A stretch of DNA of 64,000 nucleotides from Granulosicoccus sp045106855. GTDB lineage: Bacteria > Pseudomonadota > Gammaproteobacteria > Granulosicoccales > Granulosicoccaceae. Of the stretch, positions 10,693 to 20,780 are shown piece by piece. Location: positions 1-64,000 of the forward strand of contig JBGCFI010000008.1 in NCBI GenBank assembly GCA_045106855.1, read 5' to 3'. The notes beneath the pieces are model-generated. The model saw nothing but the letters and a program-made list of their open reading frames with translations. It searched no databases and was not told the origin of the DNA. Within the stretch, counting starts at the first letter, position 1, and every line of letters begins with the position of its first letter. The position numbers and the translations under genes are program-made.

Positions 10693-11697
10693 ATGAGTCT
10701 CGCCCAGCGTAAAGCGCATACCCAAGGCAACTCCTCTAGTTTCATACCGATCGCAGTTGAATCGCTCACCATTCAGGGAGCGGCTCTTGCGAGCATAGCG
10801 TCTAATCTTAATGGACAATTCGATGAAGCTATTGCGTTGATACTAGCCTGCAAGGGACGCGTGATTGTATCTGGCATGGGTAAGTCGGGTATTGTCGGTA
10901 AAAAAATTGCTGCCACCCTGGCCTCGACAGGAACACCGAGTTTTTACGTACATCCGGGTGAAGCATTGCACGGTGATCTGGGTATGATTACCACAGATGA
11001 TCTGATATTACTAATATCGCACAGCGGAGAAACAGAAGAAGTACTAAAGCTGATGCCGTCTCTGGAGTATTTTGGAAACCGCATCGTCGCGATGGTCGGT
11101 CAGCCAGACACAAGTATCGGCTCCAAGGCCGACGTTGAACTGCGTTGTGATATTGAACGCGAAGTCTGCCCTAACAATCTGGCCCCAACCACCTCTGCAC
11201 TTGCCATTATGGCCTTGGGTGATGCAATTGCCGTCTGTTTGATCAAGGCACGAGACTTCAAGCCTGCCGACTTTGCTCAATTTCATCCCGGCGGAATGCT
11301 GGGTCGACGACTGCTGTCGCGAGTAGGCGATGTCATGGTGACTGAAAATCTTCCCATCATTGATCCGGAAGAATCAGTACGTGAAGCGATTTTTTGCATG
11401 ACTTCCGGACGTTTCGGTCTGGCGATCATCGCTAATCAGAACCGCCTGATTGGTATTCTGACGGATGGTGATTTACGCCGTGCATTAATCATGGATCCAA
11501 TGATGATGAACAAGCAGGTACGTGATTTCATGACACCAGTGCCTGTGACAATTTCTGCTAACGCTATGGTGTCGGATGCAGAACTGCTTATGCGCAAGTA
11601 CAAGATTCGGGCTTTAGTGGTTACCGATGCCCGAGAGGGTCATGAGGATGAAGTGTGTGGTTTGCTTGAAATATTCGCAAATTCAGAAAAACGGTAA
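10693..11697 (+). CDS. kpsF: D-arabinose-5-phosphate isomerase (KpsF/KdsD family)
   Basis: Converts ribulose-5-phosphate to arabinose-5-phosphate, the first precursor of Kdo. The 334-aa protein has an N-terminal SIS sugar-isomerase domain (GMGKSGIVGKKIAATLASTG, LLISHSGETEEV, FHPGGMLGRRLL) and two C-terminal CBS domains from about residue 210. It is the first gene of the capsule region, directly joined to a lipoprotein gene and then kpsM, as kpsF opens E. coli group 2 region 1. This favours KpsF, a capsule-dedicated paralogue, over the housekeeping KdsD. With only one copy in view, it could serve both LPS and capsule. Confidence 0.92.
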   Translation: MSLAQRKAHTQGNSSSFIPIAVESLTIQGAALASIASNLNGQFDEAIALILACKGRVIVSGMGKSGIVGKKIAATLASTGTPSFYVHPGEALHGDLGMITTDDLILLISHSGETEEVLKLMPSLEYFGNRIVAMVGQPDTSIGSKADVELRCDIEREVCPNNLAPTTSALAIMALGDAIAVCLIKARDFKPADFAQFHPGGMLGRRLLSRVGDVMVTENLPIIDPEESVREAIFCMTSGRFGLAIIANQNRLIGILTDGDLRRALIMDPMMMNKQVRDFMTPVPVTISANAMVSDAELLMRKYKIRALVVTDAREGHEDEVCGLLEIFANSEKR

Positions 11698-12036
11698 GTG
11701 AACGTGAAATATCCAGCGGTAACTTTCGTTGTACTACCGATACTGCTAGCGCTGCAGTCCTGTGCAGTCTCCTCTCCAAAAGCTATGGATGCATTACAAA
11801 CGGTGGCGTCGGTCTCCGTTCATGAGGCGCCTGAAATGAATAGTCTGAATGAGGGCGACTCAGTGGTGTTCTACGACGGGATACTTGCCCCGTTTGGTCA
11901 AGTGACTATTGGACGGGTGTATACGGCGGCCAGTGGGCGCGTATGTAAAAGAATTCACAATGCCAAGGGTGATGAGCTTTTATCTGTCGCTTGTCAGACG
12001 CAGAAAGATCACTGGTATATGCGAAACCTCCCGTGA
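11698..12036 (+). CDS. Small predicted lipoprotein in the kps export operon
   Basis: A 112-aa protein starting at a GTG that directly abuts the kpsF stop. The N-terminus is a hydrophobic signal ending in a lipobox (LALQSC), so it should be lipid-anchored, probably in the outer membrane. The C-terminal 40 residues (GRVYTAASGRVCKRI, then VACQ and WYMRNLP) contain two cysteines and resemble the end of 17-kDa surface-antigen-like lipoproteins; that likeness is weak. Its place between kpsF and kpsM suggests a part in capsule export or surface attachment. No function is established from sequence. Confidence 0.75.
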   Translation: MNVKYPAVTFVVLPILLALQSCAVSSPKAMDALQTVASVSVHEAPEMNSLNEGDSVVFYDGILAPFGQVTIGRVYTAASGRVCKRIHNAKGDELLSVACQTQKDHWYMRNLP

Positions 12037-12071
12037 GTATTGCAAGGTTAAATAAAGGGTAGGGTGTTTCC

Positions 12072-12884
12072 ATGAACTCCGGCGAACGCCTGGAATGGGG
12101 GCACGTCAGGGGCGCGATGAAAACGCAGGCGCGCGTTATCTATGCCTTGATGATGCGTGAAACGCTGAGTCGGTATGGTGACCATAAGCTTGGTTTCATA
12201 TGGGCGATTCTTGAGCCTTTGTTCATGGTGGCAATTGTTGTCACCTTTGTATCGGCCCTTGGATCTGATTCACCGGGCGGAATGCCAATAGTACCCTTCA
12301 TGATTTCTGGATTTGTGCCGTTTTTCATGTTCAGAAATACGATGACACAGCTTAGAACAGCCATAACCTCCAATCGAACCTTATTGGGCTTTCCGCAGGT
12401 GACAACGTTTGATGTCATTGTTGCCAGAACATTGTTGGAAAATGGTGTGTTGCTGATTGTGTTTGTTTTTATTTTGAGCATGGCACATTTGCTCGGCTAT
12501 GAATTTTCCATCGAAAACCCACTGGGTGTGCTTGCCGTGTGCCTGGCTTTGGCGGCTATGGGAACTGGATTCGGGTTCTTGTTTGCTGCCATTTCTCCTA
12601 TCATGCCATCTATAGGACAGATAGCGAATCTACTATTCGGCAGGCCGTTATTGTTTACTTCGGGACTTTTTTATGTTGCAAGTTCTATCCCCGAACCATT
12701 CCGGACGTGGTTGCTCTATAACCCGATACTGCATCTCATGGAATTAATGCGTTCCTATTTTTTCTACGAATTTGAAAGTAGTTACGGAAGCTGGACTTAC
12801 GCAGGTAGCTGGATGTTCGGCATGCTGGTACTGGGTATGTTGACTCATCAGGCGCTCAGGCGCCGAGCCATTGTTGGTTTGTAG
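12072..12884 (+). CDS. kpsM: Capsule polysaccharide ABC exporter, permease KpsM
   Basis: ABC-2 family permease of 270 aa with about six hydrophobic segments. With KpsT it moves the lipid-linked polysaccharide across the inner membrane. Family-typical features are the amphipathic N-terminus (VIYALMMRETLSRYGDHKLGFIW), PFMISGFVPFFMFRN, the segment RPLLFTSGLFYVASSIP and the end WLLYNPILHLMELMRSYFF. It is followed after 17 bases by kpsT. Confidence 0.95.
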   Translation: MNSGERLEWGHVRGAMKTQARVIYALMMRETLSRYGDHKLGFIWAILEPLFMVAIVVTFVSALGSDSPGGMPIVPFMISGFVPFFMFRNTMTQLRTAITSNRTLLGFPQVTTFDVIVARTLLENGVLLIVFVFILSMAHLLGYEFSIENPLGVLAVCLALAAMGTGFGFLFAAISPIMPSIGQIANLLFGRPLLFTSGLFYVASSIPEPFRTWLLYNPILHLMELMRSYFFYEFESSYGSWTYAGSWMFGMLVLGMLTHQALRRRAIVGL

Positions 12885-12901
12885 CAGAATTTGATGTGTA
12901 A

Positions 12902-13564
12902 ATGATAAGACTCGAAAAAGTTAGTAAACGCTACAAGACCAAGGCCGGTTTTCATACTGTGTTGGATAATGTCAGTGCGACGTTTCCCAAAGGACGTAGT
13001 GTTGGCATTCTAGGGATGAACGGAGCAGGAAAGTCCACACTGATAAGGATCATTGGCGATGCCGAGCCACCGGATAATGGGCGGATTACTCGTGCCGGAC
13101 GCGTATCGTGGCCTTTGGGCTACGCTGGTGGTTTTCAAGCTGCATTGACGGCGCGGGAGAATGCCAGATTCGTTGCTCGAATATACGGCGAAAGCTCTGA
13201 CTACGTTGAACAATTTACCCAGATATTCTCTGAATTGGGTAAATATTTTGATGTCCCACTGCGAAGCTATTCAGCGGGTATGCGTGCACGCTTTGCTTTC
13301 TCGGTTAGTCTGGCGTGCAATTTTGATTACTACCTTGTCGACGAAGCGCTGGAGACGGGTGATGCCAGGTATAAAGAGAAGTTTAGACGCGCTTTCGAGG
13401 AGAGACGTGAAAACGCCTCCGTCATTCTTGTTTCGCACAATGAGCAAACAGTCCGACGAACCTGCGATATGGCTGCAATCCTGCATGATGGGAATCTGAA
13501 TATGTACGAAGATCTCAAGGAAGCCATGCATTTTTATAAATTACTACAGACAAAAGCCGCCTGA
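12902..13564 (+). CDS. kpsT: Capsule polysaccharide ABC exporter, ATPase KpsT
   Basis: ABC ATPase subunit, 220 aa, powering KpsM. Walker A GMNGAGKST lies at residues 38-46, the signature YSAGM at 123-127 and Walker B YYLVDEA at 143-149. The short length without a C-terminal carbohydrate-binding domain is typical of KpsT/CtrD and unlike Wzt of O-antigen exporters that bind a modified chain end. It sits between kpsM and kpsE, the latter only two bases downstream. Confidence 0.95.
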   Translation: MIRLEKVSKRYKTKAGFHTVLDNVSATFPKGRSVGILGMNGAGKSTLIRIIGDAEPPDNGRITRAGRVSWPLGYAGGFQAALTARENARFVARIYGESSDYVEQFTQIFSELGKYFDVPLRSYSAGMRARFAFSVSLACNFDYYLVDEALETGDARYKEKFRRAFEERRENASVILVSHNEQTVRRTCDMAAILHDGNLNMYEDLKEAMHFYKLLQTKAA

Positions 13565-13566
13565 CC

Positions 13567-14655
13567 ATGAACGCTATATTGCGAAGCCTCTTGACTGTCG
13601 TGGGAGTTCCGACAGTACTGGCCATTGTCTATTTTGGTTTCATTGCCTCAGACGTTTATGTCTCCGAAGCCCGTTTCGCTATAAAATCTGCGAAAAGTGG
13701 TGGAGTTGCGACAGGTCTTGAAGCGCTTGTTGCAAACCCAATCGTGTCTACAGGTGGTAAAGACACCATGGTCGTTGCCGACTATGCCAAATCGCAGGAT
13801 ATGATGTTGAAGATCCAGGACAGGGTCGATATTCGCTCGCACTTCAGTGACTCAGCTATCGATGTTCTTTCGCGTTTACCGGATGATGCACATCTGGAAG
13901 AGATGCTGGATTATTTTCGTAAGCATGTGCAGATGATCACTGATCCTCAGAGCGATGTGGTTACGTTAAAAACTCGTGCGTACTCTCCTGAAGTGGCGCA
14001 GAAAATCGCCATGCTGGTCATCGAGCTCAGCGAGAATCTGGTTAATGACATGTCTGGACGAATGGAAGAGGATGCTTTGGCGACGGCACGTGCCGAGGTC
14101 ACGCTGGCTGAAAAGAAAGTTAAAGCTGCCAGCGCGTCGGTTGCAGCGTTTCGACGAACCAGTTCTTCTCTGAATCCAGCAGCGGAGTCAAGCGCTCTGT
14201 TGGGGATTGTCTCTGGACTGGAAACCCGTCTTATTGAAGCCAGAGCCTTGCTTAGTGAAAAGAAGGCGTATATGCGTGAGGATTCAGCCGTCATTGTGAG
14301 CTTGAAAAACAAGATCAGCGCAATTTCAAGACAGATGTCGCTTGAAAAAGGGCGCCTTGCAGGGGAGAGTGATCTGGAGATGGGTGGTTTGATCGAGACA
14401 TACCAGCCATTGATTCTTGAACAGGAGTTAGCGCAACAACAGTATGCATCGGCCTTGAGTTCGCTGGAGATAGCCAGAATTGAAGCTCAACGCAAAAAGC
14501 AGTATCTGGTGACCTTTATTCAACCCAGTTTTCCCGATGATTCTGTCGAACCGCACCGATTGAACCGGATTCTTTCAGTGATGATATTTTCGTTTCTCGC
14601 TTATATGCTCGGTGGGTTGATGTGGTCTGCATTAAAAGATCATGTTGGACGATAG
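13567..14655 (+). CDS. kpsE: Capsule export inner-membrane protein KpsE
   Basis: Polysaccharide co-polymerase-type protein (PCP-3), 362 aa. It is anchored by a transmembrane segment at residues 7-27 and another near 335-355, with a long periplasmic coiled-coil region (about 160-310, rich in Ala, Glu, Lys and Leu). KpsE links the KpsMT transporter to the outer-membrane protein KpsD. Segments near the first membrane helix (FIASDVYVSEARFAIKS) match the Wzz/KpsE domain. Two bases separate it from kpsT. Confidence 0.93.
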   Translation: MNAILRSLLTVVGVPTVLAIVYFGFIASDVYVSEARFAIKSAKSGGVATGLEALVANPIVSTGGKDTMVVADYAKSQDMMLKIQDRVDIRSHFSDSAIDVLSRLPDDAHLEEMLDYFRKHVQMITDPQSDVVTLKTRAYSPEVAQKIAMLVIELSENLVNDMSGRMEEDALATARAEVTLAEKKVKAASASVAAFRRTSSSLNPAAESSALLGIVSGLETRLIEARALLSEKKAYMREDSAVIVSLKNKISAISRQMSLEKGRLAGESDLEMGGLIETYQPLILEQELAQQQYASALSSLEIARIEAQRKKQYLVTFIQPSFPDDSVEPHRLNRILSVMIFSFLAYMLGGLMWSALKDHVGR

Positions 14656-14816
14656 CAAAACTCTGGATGACGCGTTATCCAGTTAAAGATCGACCGGCTG
14701 CGCTGTATTTAAGGACATGTTACTGGCGGCACACTATTTGCGAGTTACTACTTAGCGTCTAGACAGGGTTTTTCCATGCGCCCTCAGCAAAATTCAATTA
14801 GGTCCAACGCCTCCCT

Positions 14817-16475
14817 GTGAACAGATTTTACAAACTTTCTACTCTTATGCTCTTGTTGCAGTTTTTCTGTGCAACGCTTGTGCATGCTCAATCAGTGGAT
14901 CCTTCCGGGGCAAAAGCTGCTCTCACCGATTTGTCAGCTGTTGATCTTCTGAATTCCCGGCAGGAGCAAAATGCCCTGTTGAAGCAAAACAACCAGTTAC
15001 CTTTCGGTAGCAACCTGTTCTCCGGTGGGTTTAGCCATAGCCGCGAAGATGGTCTTAATCCCAGCTATGTGGTTCAGCCTGGTGATCGAGTTAGTGTGCG
15101 AATCTGGGGCGCGTTGGAATTTAACGAAAGCCTCGAAGTAGATCCACGAGGAAACATTTTTCTACCCTCGGTTGGCCCAATCACTGTGGGTGGTGTCCGT
15201 AACAAGGACCTGAACGCGAGAGTTTCTCAAGCCGTCAGTACAGTCTTTATTGACAACGTAAAAGTGTATACAAGTCTTGACAGTTCACAGCCAGTTGCTG
15301 TTTTCGTCACAGGTGATGTCGTAGCACCAGGACGATATGCGGGTATACCGTCTAATTCGGTTCTCTATTACATCGACAAGGCAGGCGGTATCGACGCTGT
15401 CAAAGGCAGTTACAGAAAGATCGAACTGTTGCGTGACGGGAAAGTCATCGAGCGTATCGATTTGTATCAGTTTATTCGTCATGGTCAGCTGGCGAACGTT
15501 CAATTTCGGGATGGCGATACCATTCTTGTAAAAGGGCGTGGTAATGCAGTATCTGTGTCTGGTGATGTTCTTGACAACGCACTGTTCGAGCTGATGAGCG
15601 AACAGGCCGATGGGGCCGAGGTTATGGCCATGGCTAGATTGCTTCCAGGTGTCAGTTACGTTGGCATTTCAGGGATTCGCGACAATAAGCCTTACTCCGC
15701 TTATATGCCAATTGGTGAATTTAATACGACGATAGTCAACAATGGTGATGTCATCAGCTTCCGTGCGGATCAGCACGACAATGTCATTGTTGTCGATGTC
15801 GAGGGTTCGCATCTCGGACCATCACGCTTTGCAGTACCCAGCAATACGCATCTTCATGAGCTGTTGGACTATATCGAAGTGGATCCGCAGCTTACTAATC
15901 TCAAGGCCATTTCAATAAAGCGTCAGAGTGTGGCGATGCGACAGAAAGAGGCATTGCGGGAGAGTCTTCAACGGCTGGAGGCTCGCTATCTGACCGCCCC
16001 GTCACAGACAGATCAGGAGTCTGCGATACGTGCGCAGGAAGCTCAATTAATTAGCCAGTTTGTCGCCAACGCTCGGCAGGCCGAGCCCAGTGGTCGCATG
16101 GTTGTGGCCAGGGATGGTCAGATCGTCGATGTATTACTACAATCGGGAGATACCATAACCATTCCAAGAGTTTCAGATTCGGTACTCTTGAGTGGTGAAG
16201 TGTTGGTGTCGCAAGCAATACTTCATCAGAAAGGACTGCGCGCTCTGGATTACATCAATCGCTCAGGTGGTTTTAGTCAGCGTGCAATGGAGGGGCGTCT
16301 TGTTATTTTGCACGCCAACGGGGAGGTTAGCAGCGGTAAGAATCCGTTGGTGCGCGCTGGTGATGAAATTATTGTATTGCCTAAGGTACCTGTCAAAAAC
16401 CTACAGATAGCTTCCACAATAGTCGATATCCTTTATAAGATCGCTATTGCCGCTTCTGTGGCGGTACAACTCTAG
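14817..16475 (+). CDS. kpsD: Outer-membrane polysaccharide export protein KpsD
   Basis: OPX-family protein forming the periplasmic and outer-membrane exit path. It starts at GTG, with an Ala-Gln cleavage site after about 25 signal residues (CATLVHA-QS). The polysaccharide-export domain begins near residue 83 (YVVQPGDRVSVRIWG, then DPRGNIFLPSVG), followed by SLBB-type repeats (FVTGDVVAPGRY, VSVSGDVL, VLLSGEVLV). Its 552 aa match the length of E. coli KpsD rather than the shorter Wza or CtrA. A 161-base gap separates it from kpsE, with no obvious terminator. Confidence 0.92.
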   Translation: MNRFYKLSTLMLLLQFFCATLVHAQSVDPSGAKAALTDLSAVDLLNSRQEQNALLKQNNQLPFGSNLFSGGFSHSREDGLNPSYVVQPGDRVSVRIWGALEFNESLEVDPRGNIFLPSVGPITVGGVRNKDLNARVSQAVSTVFIDNVKVYTSLDSSQPVAVFVTGDVVAPGRYAGIPSNSVLYYIDKAGGIDAVKGSYRKIELLRDGKVIERIDLYQFIRHGQLANVQFRDGDTILVKGRGNAVSVSGDVLDNALFELMSEQADGAEVMAMARLLPGVSYVGISGIRDNKPYSAYMPIGEFNTTIVNNGDVISFRADQHDNVIVVDVEGSHLGPSRFAVPSNTHLHELLDYIEVDPQLTNLKAISIKRQSVAMRQKEALRESLQRLEARYLTAPSQTDQESAIRAQEAQLISQFVANARQAEPSGRMVVARDGQIVDVLLQSGDTITIPRVSDSVLLSGEVLVSQAILHQKGLRALDYINRSGGFSQRAMEGRLVILHANGEVSSGKNPLVRAGDEIIVLPKVPVKNLQIASTIVDILYKIAIAASVAVQL

Positions 16476-16489
16476 GTTTCCCATCCCTC

Positions 16490-17170
16490 ATGGACAATTC
16501 AGCATTGGTGTATCAGGAAGAGTTTGGTTCGGGCAAAAATGTGACTTTGTTCCAGTTTTGGGACAGCGACATTCCTGACGAAGTTGCCAAGCTAACACAG
16601 GGCGTGGCAGCGATAAATTCGGCTGTTGACTATCGTCTGTTTGACGACATTAGTGCAGCGGGATTCATCAGGGAAGAATTTGGTGCTGATGTACTCAAGC
16701 TCTATGACAGCTGCGTGATACCTGCGATGCGTGCTGATCTCTTTCGGTATTGTTACCTCGTGAAGTGTGGTGGGTTCTACATTGATGCAGATTTTCCTGC
16801 GGTAGCCAGTATCGAACCTGTGATTGAGACTGACTGGCAGGGTTGTTTGTACATGCGCGCGAAAGGGCTGGCTAATGGCATGATGTTCTTTCGGGAGGCT
16901 GGGCATCCTTTGGCGGAAAAAATTCTTCAAAAAGCGTTGGATAACATGACCCGGCGTACATCGAATAACGTCTGGGAAGTGACGGGGCCTCATGTTCTTC
17001 GTGAGGTTTATGCTGATCAGAATAATTCCGGTTTGTTTGATGGCATTCATTTGATGGGTGAAGAGGAGTTTATCGGCTATTTCAAGCCATCGCCGAACCT
17101 CGGCTATAAGCATGATGACTCGCATTGGTTAATCGCTCGCCAGAAAGGCTTGAAGATCTTTAAAGACTAA
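16490..17170 (+). CDS. Glycosyltransferase with DXD motif (GT32-like)
   Basis: A 226-aa protein like the DXD sugar-binding family (Pfam Gly_transf_sug, GT32). The core is ADLFRYCYLVKCGGFYIDAD with the metal-binding DAD near residues 101-103, then a downstream TGPHVLREVY. Such enzymes add single sugars, often hexoses, from nucleotide donors. It begins 14 bases after kpsD, so it is probably co-transcribed with the export genes. Donor and acceptor cannot be predicted. Confidence 0.85.
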   Translation: MDNSALVYQEEFGSGKNVTLFQFWDSDIPDEVAKLTQGVAAINSAVDYRLFDDISAAGFIREEFGADVLKLYDSCVIPAMRADLFRYCYLVKCGGFYIDADFPAVASIEPVIETDWQGCLYMRAKGLANGMMFFREAGHPLAEKILQKALDNMTRRTSNNVWEVTGPHVLREVYADQNNSGLFDGIHLMGEEEFIGYFKPSPNLGYKHDDSHWLIARQKGLKIFKD

Positions 17171-17354
17171 CGATTGTGGTATTTCCATAGTTGTAGACTC
17201 TCGAGTCTGTTGTCTCAAAGCAGGCAATTGAAGGCAGATCATTGCCTGTTTATGCATCGCCGTTCATACTCCCAGACGTTTAAGCGGCTTATGAATCAGC
17301 TTTGTTTGATGGTATGAATACTGCTGCAGGGACTATGTTATCCCTGATAAAAAT

Positions 17355-18857
17355 GTGTTTACCATGTCTGCAGCGCCTCAATCAATGGACCCTCAACCAC
17401 AAGAAGGGTTGCCCACTTCATGTCAATCTCCGCAAGATGCCATTGATTTTTTGCATGCAGTTATAAAGGATCCGGCGTCCACTAAGCATTCCATAGAAGA
17501 AGCCATTGCCGCTTGTGCCGCTATAAACCCCAGAGTTCGCGGTGCGTATTCCATGTTTCGTGAGGCGGGTGAACTGGCTCTGGATGCGGGCTTTCTGAAA
17601 GATGCAGAGGCACTTGCCGTACTGTCACTCAAGAGCATGCCTAAGTACGGCAGGGCATTCAAGCTTCTTGGAATGATACTTCGTACTGCTGGTCGTGCAG
17701 ATGAGGCTGCGATATGTCATCGTTATGGATTACCTGTTGCAATACGAGAGAAGTGGTTTGGTGACAGTCCCATTGAATGGGTTCGAAGCGATGAGGTAAA
17801 CGATGATAGTGTCATTCGTCAATGTGCTTTTCCTAGTGAAAAAGTCACATTGAAGAAGCCTAGACAATGGCAAAGTCGTGAAATTGTCGAGCTCTCGGAG
17901 AATGTTCTTAAAGTCGTTGAAGGGCGTACGATCAGTGTGGTCGACGGTGCCTTATGGTTTGATACTTTCAATACCGTGGTGTGGGATGGAAGAGGGCGCA
18001 TCGTTTCCGATGCGGTGCGTGGTTTCGCGGAGGTAGTCCACGGTAGTCTGGATGGACGAGAGCCTCTTGTATTATCAGGTACTGTGTGTTTGCTGGGCAA
18101 TCGTAATGCTGATAATTACTATCACTGGATGAACGATGTACTGCCACGTCTAGCTGTACTCGAAAAAAGTGGGTGTTCTATTGATAGCGTTGATTGTTTT
18201 GTTGTGAACCCGCTCAAACACCCCTTCCACTATGAATGTCTGCAGATGCTGGGTATCGAGTCAGATCGAATTCATACAGTCAACAAAGGTGAATATATCA
18301 AGGCCGATCAATTGATGGTTCCGATGTATGGATCGAATTCACTGGGATTGTCACAAGGGCGTTGGAATCCGGAATTTCTGAATCGGGTTTTTGCACCAGA
18401 GGTTAAGCCTGAACCAACACTACGACTTTACGTCAGTAGAGGGGCGACAGGGGCTCGAGGCGTGAGTAACGAGCCTGCTTTGATAGAGTATATGGAGTCC
18501 AGAGACTTTCAGGTGGTCCGCGCTGAGTCCATGACGATAAGAGAGCAGGCGGAATTGTTTGCCGCCGCCTCTGTGGTTTTCGGGCCACACGGGGCAGGTT
18601 TCAGCAACATCGCTTTTTGTCAGCCGGGTACCAAGGTTATCGAATTATTCAATGCACACATAGCCCCTTGCTTCTGGACTGTCAGCGAGCTGATGCAGCT
18701 TCAGCACTATGTACACTTTTGTGGCGAATTTGATGAGAATTCACGGCCCAGCGACAGCGAGGAGTACCACCGATCTGCGGATGATCGGCGGCGCAGCCCA
18801 TTTGCGGTGAATGTTCAGGAGATTGAAAAATTACTGGATTTTGCTGGTATTAAATAA
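17355..18857 (+). CDS. GT61 (DUF563) glycosyltransferase with N-terminal helical repeats
   Basis: A 500-aa protein with two parts. Residues 20-140 are helical and TPR-like, with repeats around EAEALAVLSLKSMP and RAFKLLGMILRTAGRADEAA. The C-terminal part is a GT61 domain with NYYHWMNDVLPRLAVLEK (about 253-270) and FGPHGAGFSNIAFCQPG (about 409-425), the two hallmark motifs. The start is GTG at 17355 or the ATG three codons later. A paralogue on the opposite strand (20781-22196) shares the same layout. The role in building the capsule repeat is inferred from context. Confidence 0.88.
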   Translation: MFTMSAAPQSMDPQPQEGLPTSCQSPQDAIDFLHAVIKDPASTKHSIEEAIAACAAINPRVRGAYSMFREAGELALDAGFLKDAEALAVLSLKSMPKYGRAFKLLGMILRTAGRADEAAICHRYGLPVAIREKWFGDSPIEWVRSDEVNDDSVIRQCAFPSEKVTLKKPRQWQSREIVELSENVLKVVEGRTISVVDGALWFDTFNTVVWDGRGRIVSDAVRGFAEVVHGSLDGREPLVLSGTVCLLGNRNADNYYHWMNDVLPRLAVLEKSGCSIDSVDCFVVNPLKHPFHYECLQMLGIESDRIHTVNKGEYIKADQLMVPMYGSNSLGLSQGRWNPEFLNRVFAPEVKPEPTLRLYVSRGATGARGVSNEPALIEYMESRDFQVVRAESMTIREQAELFAAASVVFGPHGAGFSNIAFCQPGTKVIELFNAHIAPCFWTVSELMQLQHYVHFCGEFDENSRPSDSEEYHRSADDRRRSPFAVNVQEIEKLLDFAGIK

Positions 18858-18921
18858 TACTTTTATAACCAAATTGCTCAAATAAAACCGCCGTGAAGAT
18901 GTGTACTTGAGTAGCTTGTAC

Positions 18922-20484
<1,563 letters not shown>

Positions 20485-20780
20485 ATCGGTTGAAGGAAGC
20501 TGGTTAGTCTTGATAGCCCACTACTGTAGGTCCCATCTCGAGAACAGATAAAGATCGACGCGTAAATTTCAGGCTAAGGTATTGCCAGTTGTCGCTGGCA
20601 ACGGAGCTATGAATTTTACGGAGCCATTCGGTGCTGCTCGCAATACAAGGCTTGGGCTTGATATCTGAACAGTTAACGGCGTGATTTGATAAATTCCGAA
20701 GTTATGGGGCGACGTATAATGGAACCGCTGTCGCGGTTTTGGGGATCAGAGTTGTTTTAGTGTCGCAAGTGAGAGATGGG
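20485..20780. other. Non-coding gap between two minus-strand capsule-region genes
   Basis: 296 bases with no supported gene. A short hairpin AACCGC-TGTC-GCGGTT followed by TTGGGG lies near 20724-20743, just past a TATAAT on the plus strand (about 20716). No acceptable -35 box was found and no plus-strand gene follows, so I do not call a promoter. This stretch should hold the promoter of the secreted-protein gene and the end of the GT61 transcript. Confidence 0.4.

Noticed and set aside
20716..20743. Plus-strand TATAAT followed by a short hairpin as a small RNA gene
   Set aside because: No -35 box at 16-18 bases, and the hairpin follows too closely to give a useful transcript.
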